Positions 1 through 8,031 of a stretch of DNA of 55,646 nucleotides are shown here, piece by piece. Within the stretch, counting starts at the first letter, position 1, and each line of letters starts with the position of its first letter. A program made the translations under genes and the position numbers. Where the stretch lies: NCBI GenBank assembly GCA_030018935.1, contig JASEGZ010000007.1, positions 1-55,646 on the forward strand, written 5' to 3'. The DNA comes from Syntrophales bacterium. GTDB taxonomy: Bacteria; Desulfobacterota; Syntrophia; Syntrophales; CG2-30-49-12. The notes under the pieces were generated by a model. The model had not been told where the DNA came from, ran no database searches, and saw nothing but the letters and a program-made list of their open reading frames with translations.

Positions 1-16
1 AAAATCCTAAGTACCT

Positions 17-66
17 CATCGTAAGTCGTAAGTCGTAAGTCGTAAGTCATAAGTCATAAGTCGTAA
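17..66. repeat. 7-bp tandem repeat array (GTCRTAA family)
   Basis: About seven contiguous copies of a heptamer reading GTCGTAA or GTCATAA on the plus strand lie upstream of the ABC exporter genes. The same heptamer family recurs at six other gene boundaries in the window. It is followed by a 20-bp segment (84-103) that recurs almost exactly beside another array at 25541-25560. No coding function is apparent here. Confidence 0.85.
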
Positions 67-148
67 ATAATATCAAATGACCAAAACACAAAATCCAAAA
101 CAACGCAGATAGGATAAATTGGTTAGGGTCGGGGTTGGTAGAATCGAG

Positions 149-916
149 ATGATCGCATTGAAGGATCTGACAAAACGTTATGGCAACCTGCTTGCCGTCA
201 ACCGGATCAATCTGTCCGTCTCGAGGGGTGAGATATTTGGATTCATAGGACCGAATGGGGCGGGAAAGACTACGACGATCAGGATGATGGGGGGAATACT
301 GGCACCGACGGAAGGTTCTATCGTGATTGACGGTATCAGTATGGCCGAAGAACCTGAAAAGGCGAAGCAGAGGATCGGTTTCATCCCCGACCGGCCCTTT
401 CTCTATGAAAAGCTGACAGGCATGGAATTCATGCGGTTTTCGGCAGATATGTATGGCGTGGATGAAAAAACATTTTCGGAGAAGTCTGCGTATCTTTTAA
501 AGATGTTTTCCCTTGGCGACTGGGCCGGTGAGCTGATCGAGGCATACTCCCACGGCATGAAACAGCGTCTCATTATCTCAGCGGCTCTCCTTCATGATCC
601 TACGGTAATCATTGTGGATGAACCGATAGTGGGACTGGATCCGGCGGGAATAAAAATGGTCAAAGAGATACTTCGGGATCTGGCCAGAAAGGGAACGACC
701 ATCTTTATGTCCACCCATACCCTGGAGGTTGCTGAGGAACTCTGCGACCGTATCGGCATCATTCACCGGGGTTCCCTTATCGCCACAGGGACCATCCCTG
801 ACTTGAGACAGGCTGCACGGGTTCAGGAAGGGGACCTCCTGGAGGTGTTTCTCAGACTGACAGAGGAAGTAGGGGAGGAACGCGTTCCGCCCCTACTTGC
901 GACTTATGACTTATGA
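149..916 (+). CDS. ABC transporter ATP-binding protein
   Basis: This is the ATPase subunit of an ABC-2 type exporter. Walker A (GPNGAGKT, residues about 34-41), a signature variant (SHGMKQR in place of LSGGQ), Walker B (VIIVDEP) and the H-loop (STHTLEVAEEL) are all visible. The ATG at 149 gives the family's usual N-terminus (MIALKDLTKRYG); an in-frame TTG at 119 would add ten atypical residues. The next gene, a polytopic membrane protein, begins 17 bp after the stop and is its likely partner. The last residues (ATYDL) and the stop codon come from a heptamer repeat, so the native C-terminus may have been altered. The substrate cannot be inferred. Confidence 0.9.
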   Translation: MIALKDLTKRYGNLLAVNRINLSVSRGEIFGFIGPNGAGKTTTIRMMGGILAPTEGSIVIDGISMAEEPEKAKQRIGFIPDRPFLYEKLTGMEFMRFSADMYGVDEKTFSEKSAYLLKMFSLGDWAGELIEAYSHGMKQRLIISAALLHDPTVIIVDEPIVGLDPAGIKMVKEILRDLARKGTTIFMSTHTLEVAEELCDRIGIIHRGSLIATGTIPDLRQAARVQEGDLLEVFLRLTEEVGEERVPPLLATYDL

Positions 917-938
917 CTTATGACTTATGACTTATGAC
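901..938. repeat. CTTATGA heptamer array bridging two genes
   Basis: Five near-perfect copies of CTTATGA join the ABC ATPase to its permease. Each copy contains an overlapping ATG and TGA, so the array ends the upstream frame (TGA at 914-916) and supplies the ATG at 934 for the permease. With a 7-bp period, start and stop triplets occur in all three frames. Confidence 0.85.
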
Positions 939-2637
939 AAGAGAAGTTCTTACTCTGTTGAAACCCCGTTTCTGGTCCTTTAAAAACGGCCGTACCTCCC
1001 GGAGCGTAAGAAACCGCAGGAGATTAAGATTCTTTCTCTTTGGTATGGTTGGCCTTGCCTTCTGGTGCGGTATCTTTACCATCTTTTACCGGGTCCTCAT
1101 CTATTTTCAGGGGGTTGAGGGTTTTGGTGATATCCTCGCCGATAAACTCCTCTCCATGGTCCTGATAACCTTCTTTGCCCTGCTTATCTTCAGCAGTATC
1201 ATCACCCATCTATCCAAGCTCTACCTCGCCAGGGATCTGATCCTTGTTCATTCCCTGCCCGTATCGAGGGGAAAGCTCTTTCTTGCCCGGTGGATCGAAA
1301 GCACCAGCGATAGTTCATGGATGGTGATTGTCTATAGCCTTCCGGTATTTCTCTCTTACGGCATTGTTTACAGGGCGGGCATTTTCTTCTATGCTACAGT
1401 GGGTATGGCGATCCTGCCCCTCTGTTTGATCGCCTCAGGCATCAGCGCCATTGCTGTGGTTCTGGCTGCCCTGTTACTGCCGGCAGGACGTATCAGGACT
1501 TTATTTGTCTTTTTCGGTTTAATCCTCTTTTTGCTTCTTCTGATCGTCTTTCGCTTGATGAGACCGGAACAACTTGTTGACCCTGACACCTTTGCGTCCG
1601 TTGCGCTCTATTTCAGGTCGCTCATGACACCGGCTTCTCCTCTCCTGCCGACTACATGGATATTCGATAGTATACATGCCGCTTTGATGGGGTTAAGAAG
1701 AAGTACCCTTTTTCATCTTGCGCTGTCCTGGAGCTTTGCCGCTACACTGATCTTTGTGATGACCTGGATTTCAGGAGCCGCTTATTTTGTTGGTTTTTCA
1801 AAGGCACAGACCACGACGTCCCGGTTGTTTCCTGCCCACAGTAACCGGAGCAGGTGGACATATCTGTTAGGTTTTCTGTCTGGGCCGGTAAGGGCAGTTG
1901 CTCTCAAGGAGATCAAGACGTTTTTTCGGGATCAGACCCAGTGGCCTCAGGTCTTTCTCATGGTAGCCTTGATCGGTGTCTATCTCTATAACTTCTCCGT
2001 ACTCCCTCTCGAAAATGCACCCATTAAAACCATATACCTCCAGAATCTCATCTCTTTTCTGAATATGGGACTGGCTGCCTTTGTCCTCACTGCCGTCGCG
2101 GCGCGCTTTGCATTCCCCGCCGTCAGCATGGAGGGAAACACCTTCTGGATCATCAGATCGGCGCCTGTTTCCCTAAGAAACTTCCTCTGGATCAAGTTTT
2201 TCGTTTACTATCTCCCCCTTCTCCTTCTTGCGGAGGTACTCATCGTTGCCACCAATTGCCTCCTCCATGTAACCCCGTTCATGATGGTTCTCTCCTCCAT
2301 CACCATTTTTTTTATGGCACCCGGGATCGTCTCTATGGGTATTGGTCTCGGTGCCGTCTATCCCGATTTTTCGTCGGAAAACCCGGCCCAGGCCGCGACG
2401 AGTTTTGGGGGTCTCCTCTTTATGATCTTCTCTGCCGGCTTCATCGGGGCGGTTATTGTCCTCGAAGCGGGACCTGTCTACTCTGTCTTTATGGCAGGGA
2501 TCCGGGGGGAAAGCCTTTCCCTCATCCACTGGATATGGCTTATTGGTTCATTTTCTCTGGTCCTTATCCTCTGCATCCTTGCCGTTGTGGTACCCATGCG
2601 TTCAGGGGAACGTCATCTGAGCAGAACGGCCTCTTAG
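934..2637 (+). CDS. ABC exporter membrane subunit (putative)
   Basis: A 567-residue polytopic membrane protein with roughly a dozen hydrophobic segments, lying directly behind an ABC ATPase and so probably the permease of the same exporter. It resembles the large ABC-2-type permeases annotated as putative exporters: an N-terminal cytoplasmic segment rich in Arg/Lys (residues 10-30), two halves of membrane spans, and a soluble linker near residues 285-330. Its ATG is the last copy of the upstream heptamer array, with no clear Shine-Dalgarno, so translation may depend on coupling to the ATPase. It converges tail-to-tail with the receiver gene on the other strand. Substrate unknown. Confidence 0.75.
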   Translation: MTREVLTLLKPRFWSFKNGRTSRSVRNRRRLRFFLFGMVGLAFWCGIFTIFYRVLIYFQGVEGFGDILADKLLSMVLITFFALLIFSSIITHLSKLYLARDLILVHSLPVSRGKLFLARWIESTSDSSWMVIVYSLPVFLSYGIVYRAGIFFYATVGMAILPLCLIASGISAIAVVLAALLLPAGRIRTLFVFFGLILFLLLLIVFRLMRPEQLVDPDTFASVALYFRSLMTPASPLLPTTWIFDSIHAALMGLRRSTLFHLALSWSFAATLIFVMTWISGAAYFVGFSKAQTTTSRLFPAHSNRSRWTYLLGFLSGPVRAVALKEIKTFFRDQTQWPQVFLMVALIGVYLYNFSVLPLENAPIKTIYLQNLISFLNMGLAAFVLTAVAARFAFPAVSMEGNTFWIIRSAPVSLRNFLWIKFFVYYLPLLLLAEVLIVATNCLLHVTPFMMVLSSITIFFMAPGIVSMGIGLGAVYPDFSSENPAQAATSFGGLLFMIFSAGFIGAVIVLEAGPVYSVFMAGIRGESLSLIHWIWLIGSFSLVLILCILAVVVPMRSGERHLSRTAS

Positions 2638-2652
2638 GGGATCGTTTCCTCC

Positions 2653-3099
2653 TTAGGGAGTTGGGGGTAGTGAGTTGGTAATGGTCCAGTAAAGCTTTAT
2701 CTCTTTAATCTTTTTTACAAATTCTTCAAAGTTCACCGGTTTGGTCACAAAGCTATTGGCACCGCCGGCATAGCTTCTCGCCATCTCTTCTTCTCTCGCT
2801 GAGGTGGTCAGCACAATAACGGGGATGGCCTTCAGTTCAGGGTCTTTTTTTAATGTCTCTAACACTTCCAATCCACTTATCTTGGGAAGGCTGATATCGA
2901 GAAGTATCAGTCCCGGCAGGGGGAACTCTCCAACATCCGCGTATTTTCCCCGATGGTAAAGAAAATCGAGAGCCTCCTCACCATCTTTCACAACGTAAAC
3001 TTCATTTATCAGGTTGTTATTCCTCAATGCCCTCAAGGTGAGCTCCACATGATCTTCATTATCCTCCACCAACAGGATATTAACCGGTTTTACATTCAT
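2653..3099 (-). CDS. Stand-alone receiver (CheY/Rcp1-like) response regulator
   Basis: A single receiver domain of 148 residues with no output domain. Visible are the acidic pair (VEDNED, residues 11-16), the phosphoacceptor Asp68 (LLDISLP), Thr98/Thr99 and Lys120 (VTKP). The long loop before the phosphoacceptor (FLYHRGKYADVGEFPLPG) is typical of Rcp1-type regulators that partner phytochrome or hybrid histidine kinases. It starts 3 bp after the stop of the diguanylate cyclase gene, so the two are co-transcribed and may share a kinase. No kinase gene is nearby. Confidence 0.9.
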   Translation of the reverse strand: MNVKPVNILLVEDNEDHVELTLRALRNNNLINEVYVVKDGEEALDFLYHRGKYADVGEFPLPGLILLDISLPKISGLEVLETLKKDPELKAIPVIVLTTSAREEEMARSYAGGANSFVTKPVNFEEFVKKIKEIKLYWTITNSLPPTP

Positions 3100-3102
3100 T
3101 AG

Positions 3103-3984
3103 TCAGTTTTTTTCTCCTTTCTTAATTTTTTTTGCCCTATATAGTGCCTCATCGGCAGATTTGATGAAATTTTCAGTGTCAATTTCATAGTCAAATTCTG
3201 CAATACCCGCACTGACGTCAAGATTACTTAGTTTTCCCCCCCGGATCGCCTCACGGATACGTTCAGCCACGGTATAGGCACGGTCTTTTCCCGTCCCCGG
3301 TAGGATGATGGCGAACTCGTCTCCCCCGTAACGGCAGCCGGAGTCAATCTTATCCCTGATAGAGCGCATAATAACGTTACCAACCTCCTTAAGAGCCTTA
3401 TCACCTTCAAAATGGCCGAGGGTATCATTGTAATCCTTAAAATGGTCAAGATCCAACAGGAGCAGTACCAACTTACCCTTTTGCCGGTTTGTCCTCGTCA
3501 TCTCTTCCTCCAGTTTTCGATAGAAGTACCGGCGATTGAACAACCCTGTCAGGTCATCAATGATGGTTAGTTTCTCCAGCTCGCACTCTAACCTTGCCTT
3601 TTCCTTTATTATCTCATGTTGTTTTATGGTGTTAAGTACAAAAGAAGGCAGGGTCACAAGATAGTTTCCCTCCTTAATCATATAATCGTATGCCCCTCTT
3701 TTCATTGCCTCGACGGCAACTCTCTCGTCTCCTCTACCGGTTACCATGATTACCGGTATATCGTATTTCTCTTTCCTGATACGTTCCAGTAGAGACAGTC
3801 CATCAGTTACCGGCAGTGAATAGTCCAGCAGAATTACCGCCGGGTAATCATCCGGAGTAAGCGCTTCCAGATATTGCCAGCCTTTTTCTCCCGATTCTAC
3901 CCAATCAACCTCAAATTGGGGTTCAAGCGCCAGCCTGGCAAGCTCTGCATGATCCGGGTTGTCTTCTATGATGAGAATTTTCAT
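3103..3984 (-). CDS. Response regulator with GGDEF diguanylate cyclase domain
   Basis: An N-terminal receiver (acidic EDN at 7-9, phosphoacceptor Asp54, Thr82, Lys104) is joined by a helical linker (about 112-138) to a GGDEF domain. The active-site motif GGDEF is intact at residues 220-224, so it should make cyclic di-GMP from two GTP when phosphorylated. The RxxD inhibitory site normally just before GGDEF is not evident (the residues there are RDKIDSGCRY), suggesting no product inhibition at that site. It is the first gene of a two-gene unit with the receiver that follows, and lies downstream of two tRNA genes on the same strand. Confidence 0.93.
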   Translation of the reverse strand: MKILIIEDNPDHAELARLALEPQFEVDWVESGEKGWQYLEALTPDDYPAVILLDYSLPVTDGLSLLERIRKEKYDIPVIMVTGRGDERVAVEAMKRGAYDYMIKEGNYLVTLPSFVLNTIKQHEIIKEKARLECELEKLTIIDDLTGLFNRRYFYRKLEEEMTRTNRQKGKLVLLLLDLDHFKDYNDTLGHFEGDKALKEVGNVIMRSIRDKIDSGCRYGGDEFAIILPGTGKDRAYTVAERIREAIRGGKLSNLDVSAGIAEFDYEIDTENFIKSADEALYRAKKIKKGEKN

Positions 3985-4038
3985 TGTTCTTTGCTATACC
4001 CATGATTTTAAAAGGAGAAATACCCCTGAAATTTTCAT

Positions 4039-4110
4039 TAGTCCCAAGGGGAGTTGAACCCCTGTTTCCGGCGTGAGAGGCCAGCGTCCTAACCACTAGA
4101 CGATGGGACC
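4039..4110 (-). tRNA. tRNA-Glu (anticodon CTC)
   Basis: The reverse strand folds as a cloverleaf: acceptor GGTCCCA/TGGGACT with a terminal G-U pair, D-arm containing the conserved A14 and GG, anticodon loop CTCTCAC with CTC at the anticodon, and T-arm AGGGGTTCAACTCCCCT. The discriminator is A and CCA is not encoded. It lies 1 bp after the tRNA-Gln gene, so the two are surely processed from one transcript. Confidence 0.93.
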
Positions 4111-4111
4111 T

Positions 4112-4185
4112 TGGCTGGGGGACCAGGATTCGAACCTGGGTAGTAGGATTCAGAGTCCTAAGTCCTACCGCTAGACGATCCCCCA
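4112..4185 (-). tRNA. tRNA-Gln (anticodon CTG)
   Basis: The acceptor stem TGGGGGA pairs with TCCCCCA, followed by discriminator G73 and an encoded CCA (4114-4112). The anticodon loop ACTCTGAAT gives CTG (reads CAG), and the T-arm CCAGGTTCGAATCCTGG is intact. It is immediately upstream of tRNA-Glu and 22 bp downstream of a truncated universal stress gene. Confidence 0.93.
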
Positions 4186-4206
4186 TTTCCGCAGTGAGAA
4201 GGCAGG

Positions 4207-4398
4207 TCAGTCGGTTTCTCTTTTCCCGGGGAATGACCGAACAAGCAGGACCGCTAAGTGAGAGCCGCGCAGCACTACTTTGAGCAATGTCACTTCTGCC
4301 AGACTGAGTCTTGCCAGGGCAATCGTATCTGTCAGGGCTACTTCGGCCAGTTCGGAGCCGTCAAGAGGTACGAGGATATGTTTGTATTGTTTTTCCAT
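4207..4398 (-). pseudogene. Truncated universal stress protein (UspA-family) remnant
   Basis: Residues 1-41 match the start of the UspA fold: strand one with HILVPLDGS, helix one, and strand two ending TLLKVV. Family members run about 140-150 residues, but after residue 41 the resemblance stops and the frame ends at residue 63 in unrelated sequence. The ATP-binding G-x2-G-x9-G(S/T) region that should lie near the C-terminus is absent. The lost 3' part adjoins tRNA-Gln, a usual hotspot for recombination, so this is probably a gene fragment left by a rearrangement. A frameshift within 300 bp was not found. Confidence 0.7.
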
Positions 4399-4706
4399 GG
4401 CAACACACCTTTTCCAACAACAATATCGTCAGTCCCAGGATCTTAATAGAAAATTCAGAAGATAGAATTCAGAGGACAAACGGAATAATTTCTGACCTCT
4501 GACTTCCGCATTAAAATACGGTAAACGCATTCCTAATGTCAATGAAAAATTTGCCAGAAGATTATAAAAAAACCGCCCCTTTGAGAAATGGTGAAGCCCT
4601 TCACATTTGTTTTGACTTTCTCAACCATACCTGACATATTTTACCAACGATAGAAACATATTCCTGAAAAACTGATCTCCTCAAAACAGATCGGAAAAAT
4701 CAAAGA
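4399..4706 (+). promoter_or_regulatory. Intergenic region with candidate radC promoter
   Basis: No gene is visible here. A candidate sigma-70 promoter has TTGACT at 4612-4617, a 17-bp spacer and CATATT at 4635-4640. A short hairpin (GTGAAG/CTTCAC, 4591-4604) lies just upstream. At 4453-4498, degenerate 7-mers (AATTCAG, AGGACAA, TCTGACC) face each other as a loose inverted repeat, like those at other gene boundaries in the window. Confidence 0.35.
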
Positions 4707-5654
4707 ATGGATAATTCTGCTATTCCCTATCCGAAATCTGAAATTGAAAACGGGGAGCTATTTGATTTCCTCGTGACAAATGCTATTTATCCAATGTACA
4801 GCAAGAAAGGGAAGATTTTTTTCCGATGTTCAAGGAGAGACCTGCTGACTGCGGACAAAAGGGAAGAAATAATCGTACGGCTGAATATCAAAACAGCCGA
4901 AGACTGCGGAAGAATCAGGGATAAAGTTAAGAAAGCTGTGGGTGCGGGGAGGGAAAATCGCCCGATCAAGGAATGGATAAGGGAAGAAAGACCGAGGGAA
5001 ATGCTGATAAAATACGGTCCGGAGACCCTATCCCTGTCAAAACTTCTGGCGATAATTTTGAGGACGGGAAAAGAAGGTACCAATGCCGAAGAATTGGCAA
5101 AGAGGTTGCTAAATAAGTTTGGGACATTAAGGGCAATAGATTCCGCTCCCCTTTCGGAAATTTACAAAATCAACGGTATAGGGCCTGCTAAGGCGGCACA
5201 AATCAAATCGGCGCTGGAACTCGGTAAGAGACTTTACAAGGAAAAGGCAGAAAAAGGCCAGAGGATAAAAAAAGCTGAGGACGTGATGGGATACGTTGCC
5301 GAGTATTATGGTCCATATCTGAGGGACGCAAGGAAGGAGTTTTTTAGTGTTATCCTCTTAGACATAAAAAATAAACCTATTCATAACGTGGAAATCAGCA
5401 AAGGCAGCATAAATGCGAGTATAGTTGATCCAAAAGAGATTATAAAAGAGACCACCCTGAGGTCTGCTTCGTCAATTATCCTTGTTCACAATCATCCGTC
5501 AGGGGAGGCGGAACCATCATCTGAAGATATCGAAATAACAAACCGCATCATTCAAGCCTGCAACCTTGTTGGGATAAGAGTCTTGGACCATATCATCATT
5601 GGGAAAAACGAAGAGGATTATTTCAGTTTCGCAAAGGCAGGACTGGTAAAATGA
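4707..5654 (+). CDS. radC: RadC-family JAB domain protein with N-terminal extension
   Basis: Residues from about 86 on match RadC: the IKEW-ERPRE-L start, a helix-hairpin-helix (NGIGPAKAAQIKSALELGKR) and a C-terminal JAB/MPN metalloprotease-like domain with HNHPSG near residue 260 followed by S-x2-D. These would bind zinc. The first 85 residues are not part of the normal family (about 225 residues) and hold a short basic, possibly DNA-binding segment (FFRCSRRDLLTADKREE). RadC's cellular role remains unsettled. The upstream region has a possible promoter; the next gene starts 121 bp later and is unrelated. Confidence 0.88.
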   Translation: MDNSAIPYPKSEIENGELFDFLVTNAIYPMYSKKGKIFFRCSRRDLLTADKREEIIVRLNIKTAEDCGRIRDKVKKAVGAGRENRPIKEWIREERPREMLIKYGPETLSLSKLLAIILRTGKEGTNAEELAKRLLNKFGTLRAIDSAPLSEIYKINGIGPAKAAQIKSALELGKRLYKEKAEKGQRIKKAEDVMGYVAEYYGPYLRDARKEFFSVILLDIKNKPIHNVEISKGSINASIVDPKEIIKETTLRSASSIILVHNHPSGEAEPSSEDIEITNRIIQACNLVGIRVLDHIIIGKNEEDYFSFAKAGLVK

Positions 5655-5775
5655 ACGCTTACAAATGAAAGGTGTAATGATAAAAAAATCTTCAATCCAG
5701 CTCCGCTGATTCTGCGAATTCGCCCTTTCTGAGGCCAATTTTCAGTATCGCAAAACTCTCATAAATTGTGAAAGT

Positions 5776-6492
5776 ATGATGGAAAGCCTTCTCGACAACC
5801 TGTCTGTCTATCTGCAGGGGTCATTTATCCTGGCATTCTTGACAGTCTACCTGGGTGGCGTACTCGTCAGCTTTACCCCCTGTGTTTATCCGGTGGTACC
5901 CATTACGATTGCCTATATCGGGGCGCATGGAAGCGGATCAAGGCTGAAGGGGTTTGTGCTTTCCCTTGCCTACGTCCTCGGCATGGCTTTGACGTATGCC
6001 ATCTTAGGTGGTATCGCTGCTCTGTCGGGCAGATTATTCGGCCAGATCCAGACAAACCCCTGGACCTATTTCATCATTGCCAATATATGCATCCTCATGG
6101 GATTATCGTTGTTTGACGTCTTTGTGCTGCCGCTGCGGACTCCAACATTTCTAACAAATACACAACCAGCAGAAAAGATAAAAGGTATCCCGGGCAGCTT
6201 TTTTGTTGGTGTTGCCTCGGGGCTCATCATAGGACCATGCACAACGCCGGTGCTCGCGGTACTGCTGAGTTATATCGCTACAAAACAGAATATTGTTCTC
6301 GGAATGAGTCTTCTGTTTGTCTTTGCCTTTGGTATGGGGACATTACTCATCATCCTCGGGACATTCGCCGGTCTTTTAGTCAGCATTCCCAGATCAGGGA
6401 TATGGATGGTAAGGGTCAGCCACATATCTGGCTGGATATTACTGGCTATGGGAGAATATTTCTTAATCAGGGCAGGGACCCTGTGGCTTTAA
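5776..6492 (+). CDS. CcdA/DsbD-type transmembrane thiol-disulfide reductase
   Basis: A 238-residue protein with six predicted membrane spans. The two conserved cysteines of the DsbD membrane domain are both present: Cys36 in FTPCVYPVVP and Cys155 in GPCTTPVLA. These carry electrons from cytoplasmic thioredoxin across the membrane. It lies 12 bp before a periplasmic TlpA-like thioredoxin, its likely electron acceptor, so the pair may act in cytochrome c maturation or general periplasmic disulfide reduction. It lacks the soluble alpha and gamma domains of full DsbD. Confidence 0.92.
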   Translation: MMESLLDNLSVYLQGSFILAFLTVYLGGVLVSFTPCVYPVVPITIAYIGAHGSGSRLKGFVLSLAYVLGMALTYAILGGIAALSGRLFGQIQTNPWTYFIIANICILMGLSLFDVFVLPLRTPTFLTNTQPAEKIKGIPGSFFVGVASGLIIGPCTTPVLAVLLSYIATKQNIVLGMSLLFVFAFGMGTLLIILGTFAGLLVSIPRSGIWMVRVSHISGWILLAMGEYFLIRAGTLWL

Positions 6493-6504
6493 AAAGGAGA
6501 TGAT

Positions 6505-7020
6505 ATGACTAAAAGACATAGAGTTTTATTATATGCCACATGGGGATTCATCTTTCTGCTATCTTCTCTGCTGTTGTGTGCCGATAGTAAATCGTGGAAT
6601 TTCTTTAGAGAAGGCATCGAGGCAAAGGCACCGGATTTTGTTCTGAAAGATTTAAAGGGCCAGCAATTTAAACTGAGTGACCACAAAGGGATCCCGGTTC
6701 TTTTAATTTTCACCACCACCTGGTGTTCATATTGCCGCGCTGAAATCCCTCACTTTAAAGATATCTATGCAACTTATGGAAAACGGGGTCTTGTCATAGT
6801 CAATATTGATATTCAGGAATCTCAGGAAAGGGTTTCCCTGTTTGCGGCCAAGTACCGCCTCCCTTACAGGACACTCCTCGATAAGACCGGAGATGTCGCA
6901 AATGTCTATGATGTCAGAGGTGTCCCCACCATGATCCTGATCAACAGAGAGGGAAACGTCGTATGCTGGCAGTGTCGCTCGGTGGATACCCTCTTAAAGA
7001 CGCTTTTGGGGACAAAGTGA
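6505..7020 (+). CDS. TlpA/ResA-like membrane-anchored thioredoxin
   Basis: After an N-terminal signal or anchor segment (residues 5-25) comes a thioredoxin fold of the TlpA/AhpC type. The active site is Cys74-Ser-Tyr-Cys77 (TTWCSYCRAEIP), and the cis-proline loop is GVPTMILI. A second CxxC (Cys154-Trp-Gln-Cys157) lies near the C-terminus, which is not usual for the family. A good Shine-Dalgarno (AAGGAGATGAT) precedes the ATG. It would be reduced by the CcdA-like partner upstream and pass electrons to apocytochrome c or other substrates. Confidence 0.9.
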   Translation: MTKRHRVLLYATWGFIFLLSSLLLCADSKSWNFFREGIEAKAPDFVLKDLKGQQFKLSDHKGIPVLLIFTTTWCSYCRAEIPHFKDIYATYGKRGLVIVNIDIQESQERVSLFAAKYRLPYRTLLDKTGDVANVYDVRGVPTMILINREGNVVCWQCRSVDTLLKTLLGTK

Positions 7021-7029
7021 TACTCCCCT

Positions 7030-7062
7030 ACCCCCGTCCTGCCCGCAAAGGAGGACGGGGGT
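7030..7062. terminator. Strong hairpin between convergent genes
   Basis: A perfect 11-bp inverted repeat (ACCCCCGTCCT at 7030-7040 and its complement at 7052-7062) with an 11-nt loop starts 10 bp after the TlpA stop. There is no U-tract, so it may be a bidirectional or factor-assisted terminator, or an mRNA 3'-end stabiliser. Confidence 0.55.
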
Positions 7063-7104
7063 TACGTTCCGGTACAAGGGATGGGTATTTATTCTGTCCC
7101 CTTT

Positions 7105-7132
7105 GACGTAAGACATAAGACGTAAGACATAA
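7105..7132. repeat. Heptamer array (GACRTAA x4)
   Basis: Four alternating copies of GACGTAA and GACATAA lie 5 bp beyond the stop of era. It is a variant of the window-wide 7-bp repeat family, with GAC in place of GTC. Confidence 0.8.
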
Positions 7133-7137
7133 ACGGT

Positions 7138-8031
7138 TCATGGTTTGTTCGTATAGCCAAATTCCCGGAGCATCCTTTCGTTATGGGTCCAGTCCCTTTT
7201 CACCCGGACAAACAGTTCGAGGTAAATCCTGGCGGCAAAAAATTTTTCCATGTCCTTTCTTGCCTGCGTGCCTATCTCCTTCAGCATGGCCCCCTTTTTA
7301 CCTATGAGGATCCCCTTCTGTGAGTCTTTTTCGCAATTGATCGTTGCCTGAATACGGATCAGATTCCTCTCTTCATCTTCTCTGAAGGTATCCACGCAAA
7401 CGGCCGTGGCGTAGGGTATCTCCTGATGGGTTAAAAAGGTGATCTTTTCCCTGATGATCTCTGCGGCGATAAATCTTTCCGAACAATCCGTCACCATATC
7501 TTCCGGGAAATACCGTGGCCCCTCGGGAAGGAGCTTCCAGATCTCACCGAGGAGGATCTGTACCCCATCACCGGTTAAGGCAGCAAGGGGTATAATCTCA
7601 CTGAACGGGAAAAGGTGCCGGGACTGATCAATGATGGGCAGGAGCTTATGCTTCTTTATGAGGTCAATCTTGTTGATCACAAGGATAACGGGTAATCTTA
7701 CATCTTTCAGGGATTCTATAATAAATAGGTCCCGCTGATGAACACCAGCATTGGCTTCGACAAGCAGGAGAAGCAGATCAGCGCTTCTAAAGGTAGCCGT
7801 GGCGGCGCCGACCATATACTGATTCAGCAGTGTTGATGTCTTGTGGATACCCGGTGTATCGAGGAAGATAAATTGTCCATCCTCAAGGTTCTTGATCCCC
7901 ATAATCCTATTTCTCGTTGTCTGGGGCTTCGGCGTGACGATGGCAATCTTTTCACCCATGATACTATTGAGAAGTGTGGACTTCCCCACATTGGGCCTGC
8001 CAATGATGCCGATGAAGCCGGATTTAAACAC
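7138..8031 (-). CDS. era: GTPase Era
   Basis: Era binds the 3' end of 16S rRNA and acts in 30S assembly. Visible are the G1 motif GRPNVGKS (residues 11-18), G3 DTPGIHK, G4 NKIDL, and a C-terminal KH domain (GILIGKKGAMLKEIG). I chose the GTG at 8031 because AAGGAGA lies six bases ahead of it; a further in-frame ATG at 8052 has no such site. The start overlaps the upstream radical SAM gene by 8 bp, implying translational coupling. Its stop is followed at once by a heptamer array. Confidence 0.96.
   Translation of the reverse strand: MFKSGFIGIIGRPNVGKSTLLNSIMGEKIAIVTPKPQTTRNRIMGIKNLEDGQFIFLDTPGIHKTSTLLNQYMVGAATATFRSADLLLLLVEANAGVHQRDLFIIESLKDVRLPVILVINKIDLIKKHKLLPIIDQSRHLFPFSEIIPLAALTGDGVQILLGEIWKLLPEGPRYFPEDMVTDCSERFIAAEIIREKITFLTHQEIPYATAVCVDTFREDEERNLIRIQATINCEKDSQKGILIGKKGAMLKEIGTQARKDMEKFFAARIYLELFVRVKRDWTHNERMLREFGYTNKP

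Noticed and set aside
2173-2529. A 118-codon minus-strand frame inside the ABC permease.
   Set aside because: It is antisense to a well-formed membrane protein gene and has highly charged, biased composition typical of a shadow frame.
5715-5730. GAATTCGCCCTT, identical to a TA-cloning vector junction, between radC and the ccdA-like gene.
   Set aside because: Only 12 bases match and no further vector sequence follows; chance is the simplest reading, though cloning origin cannot be ruled out without reads.
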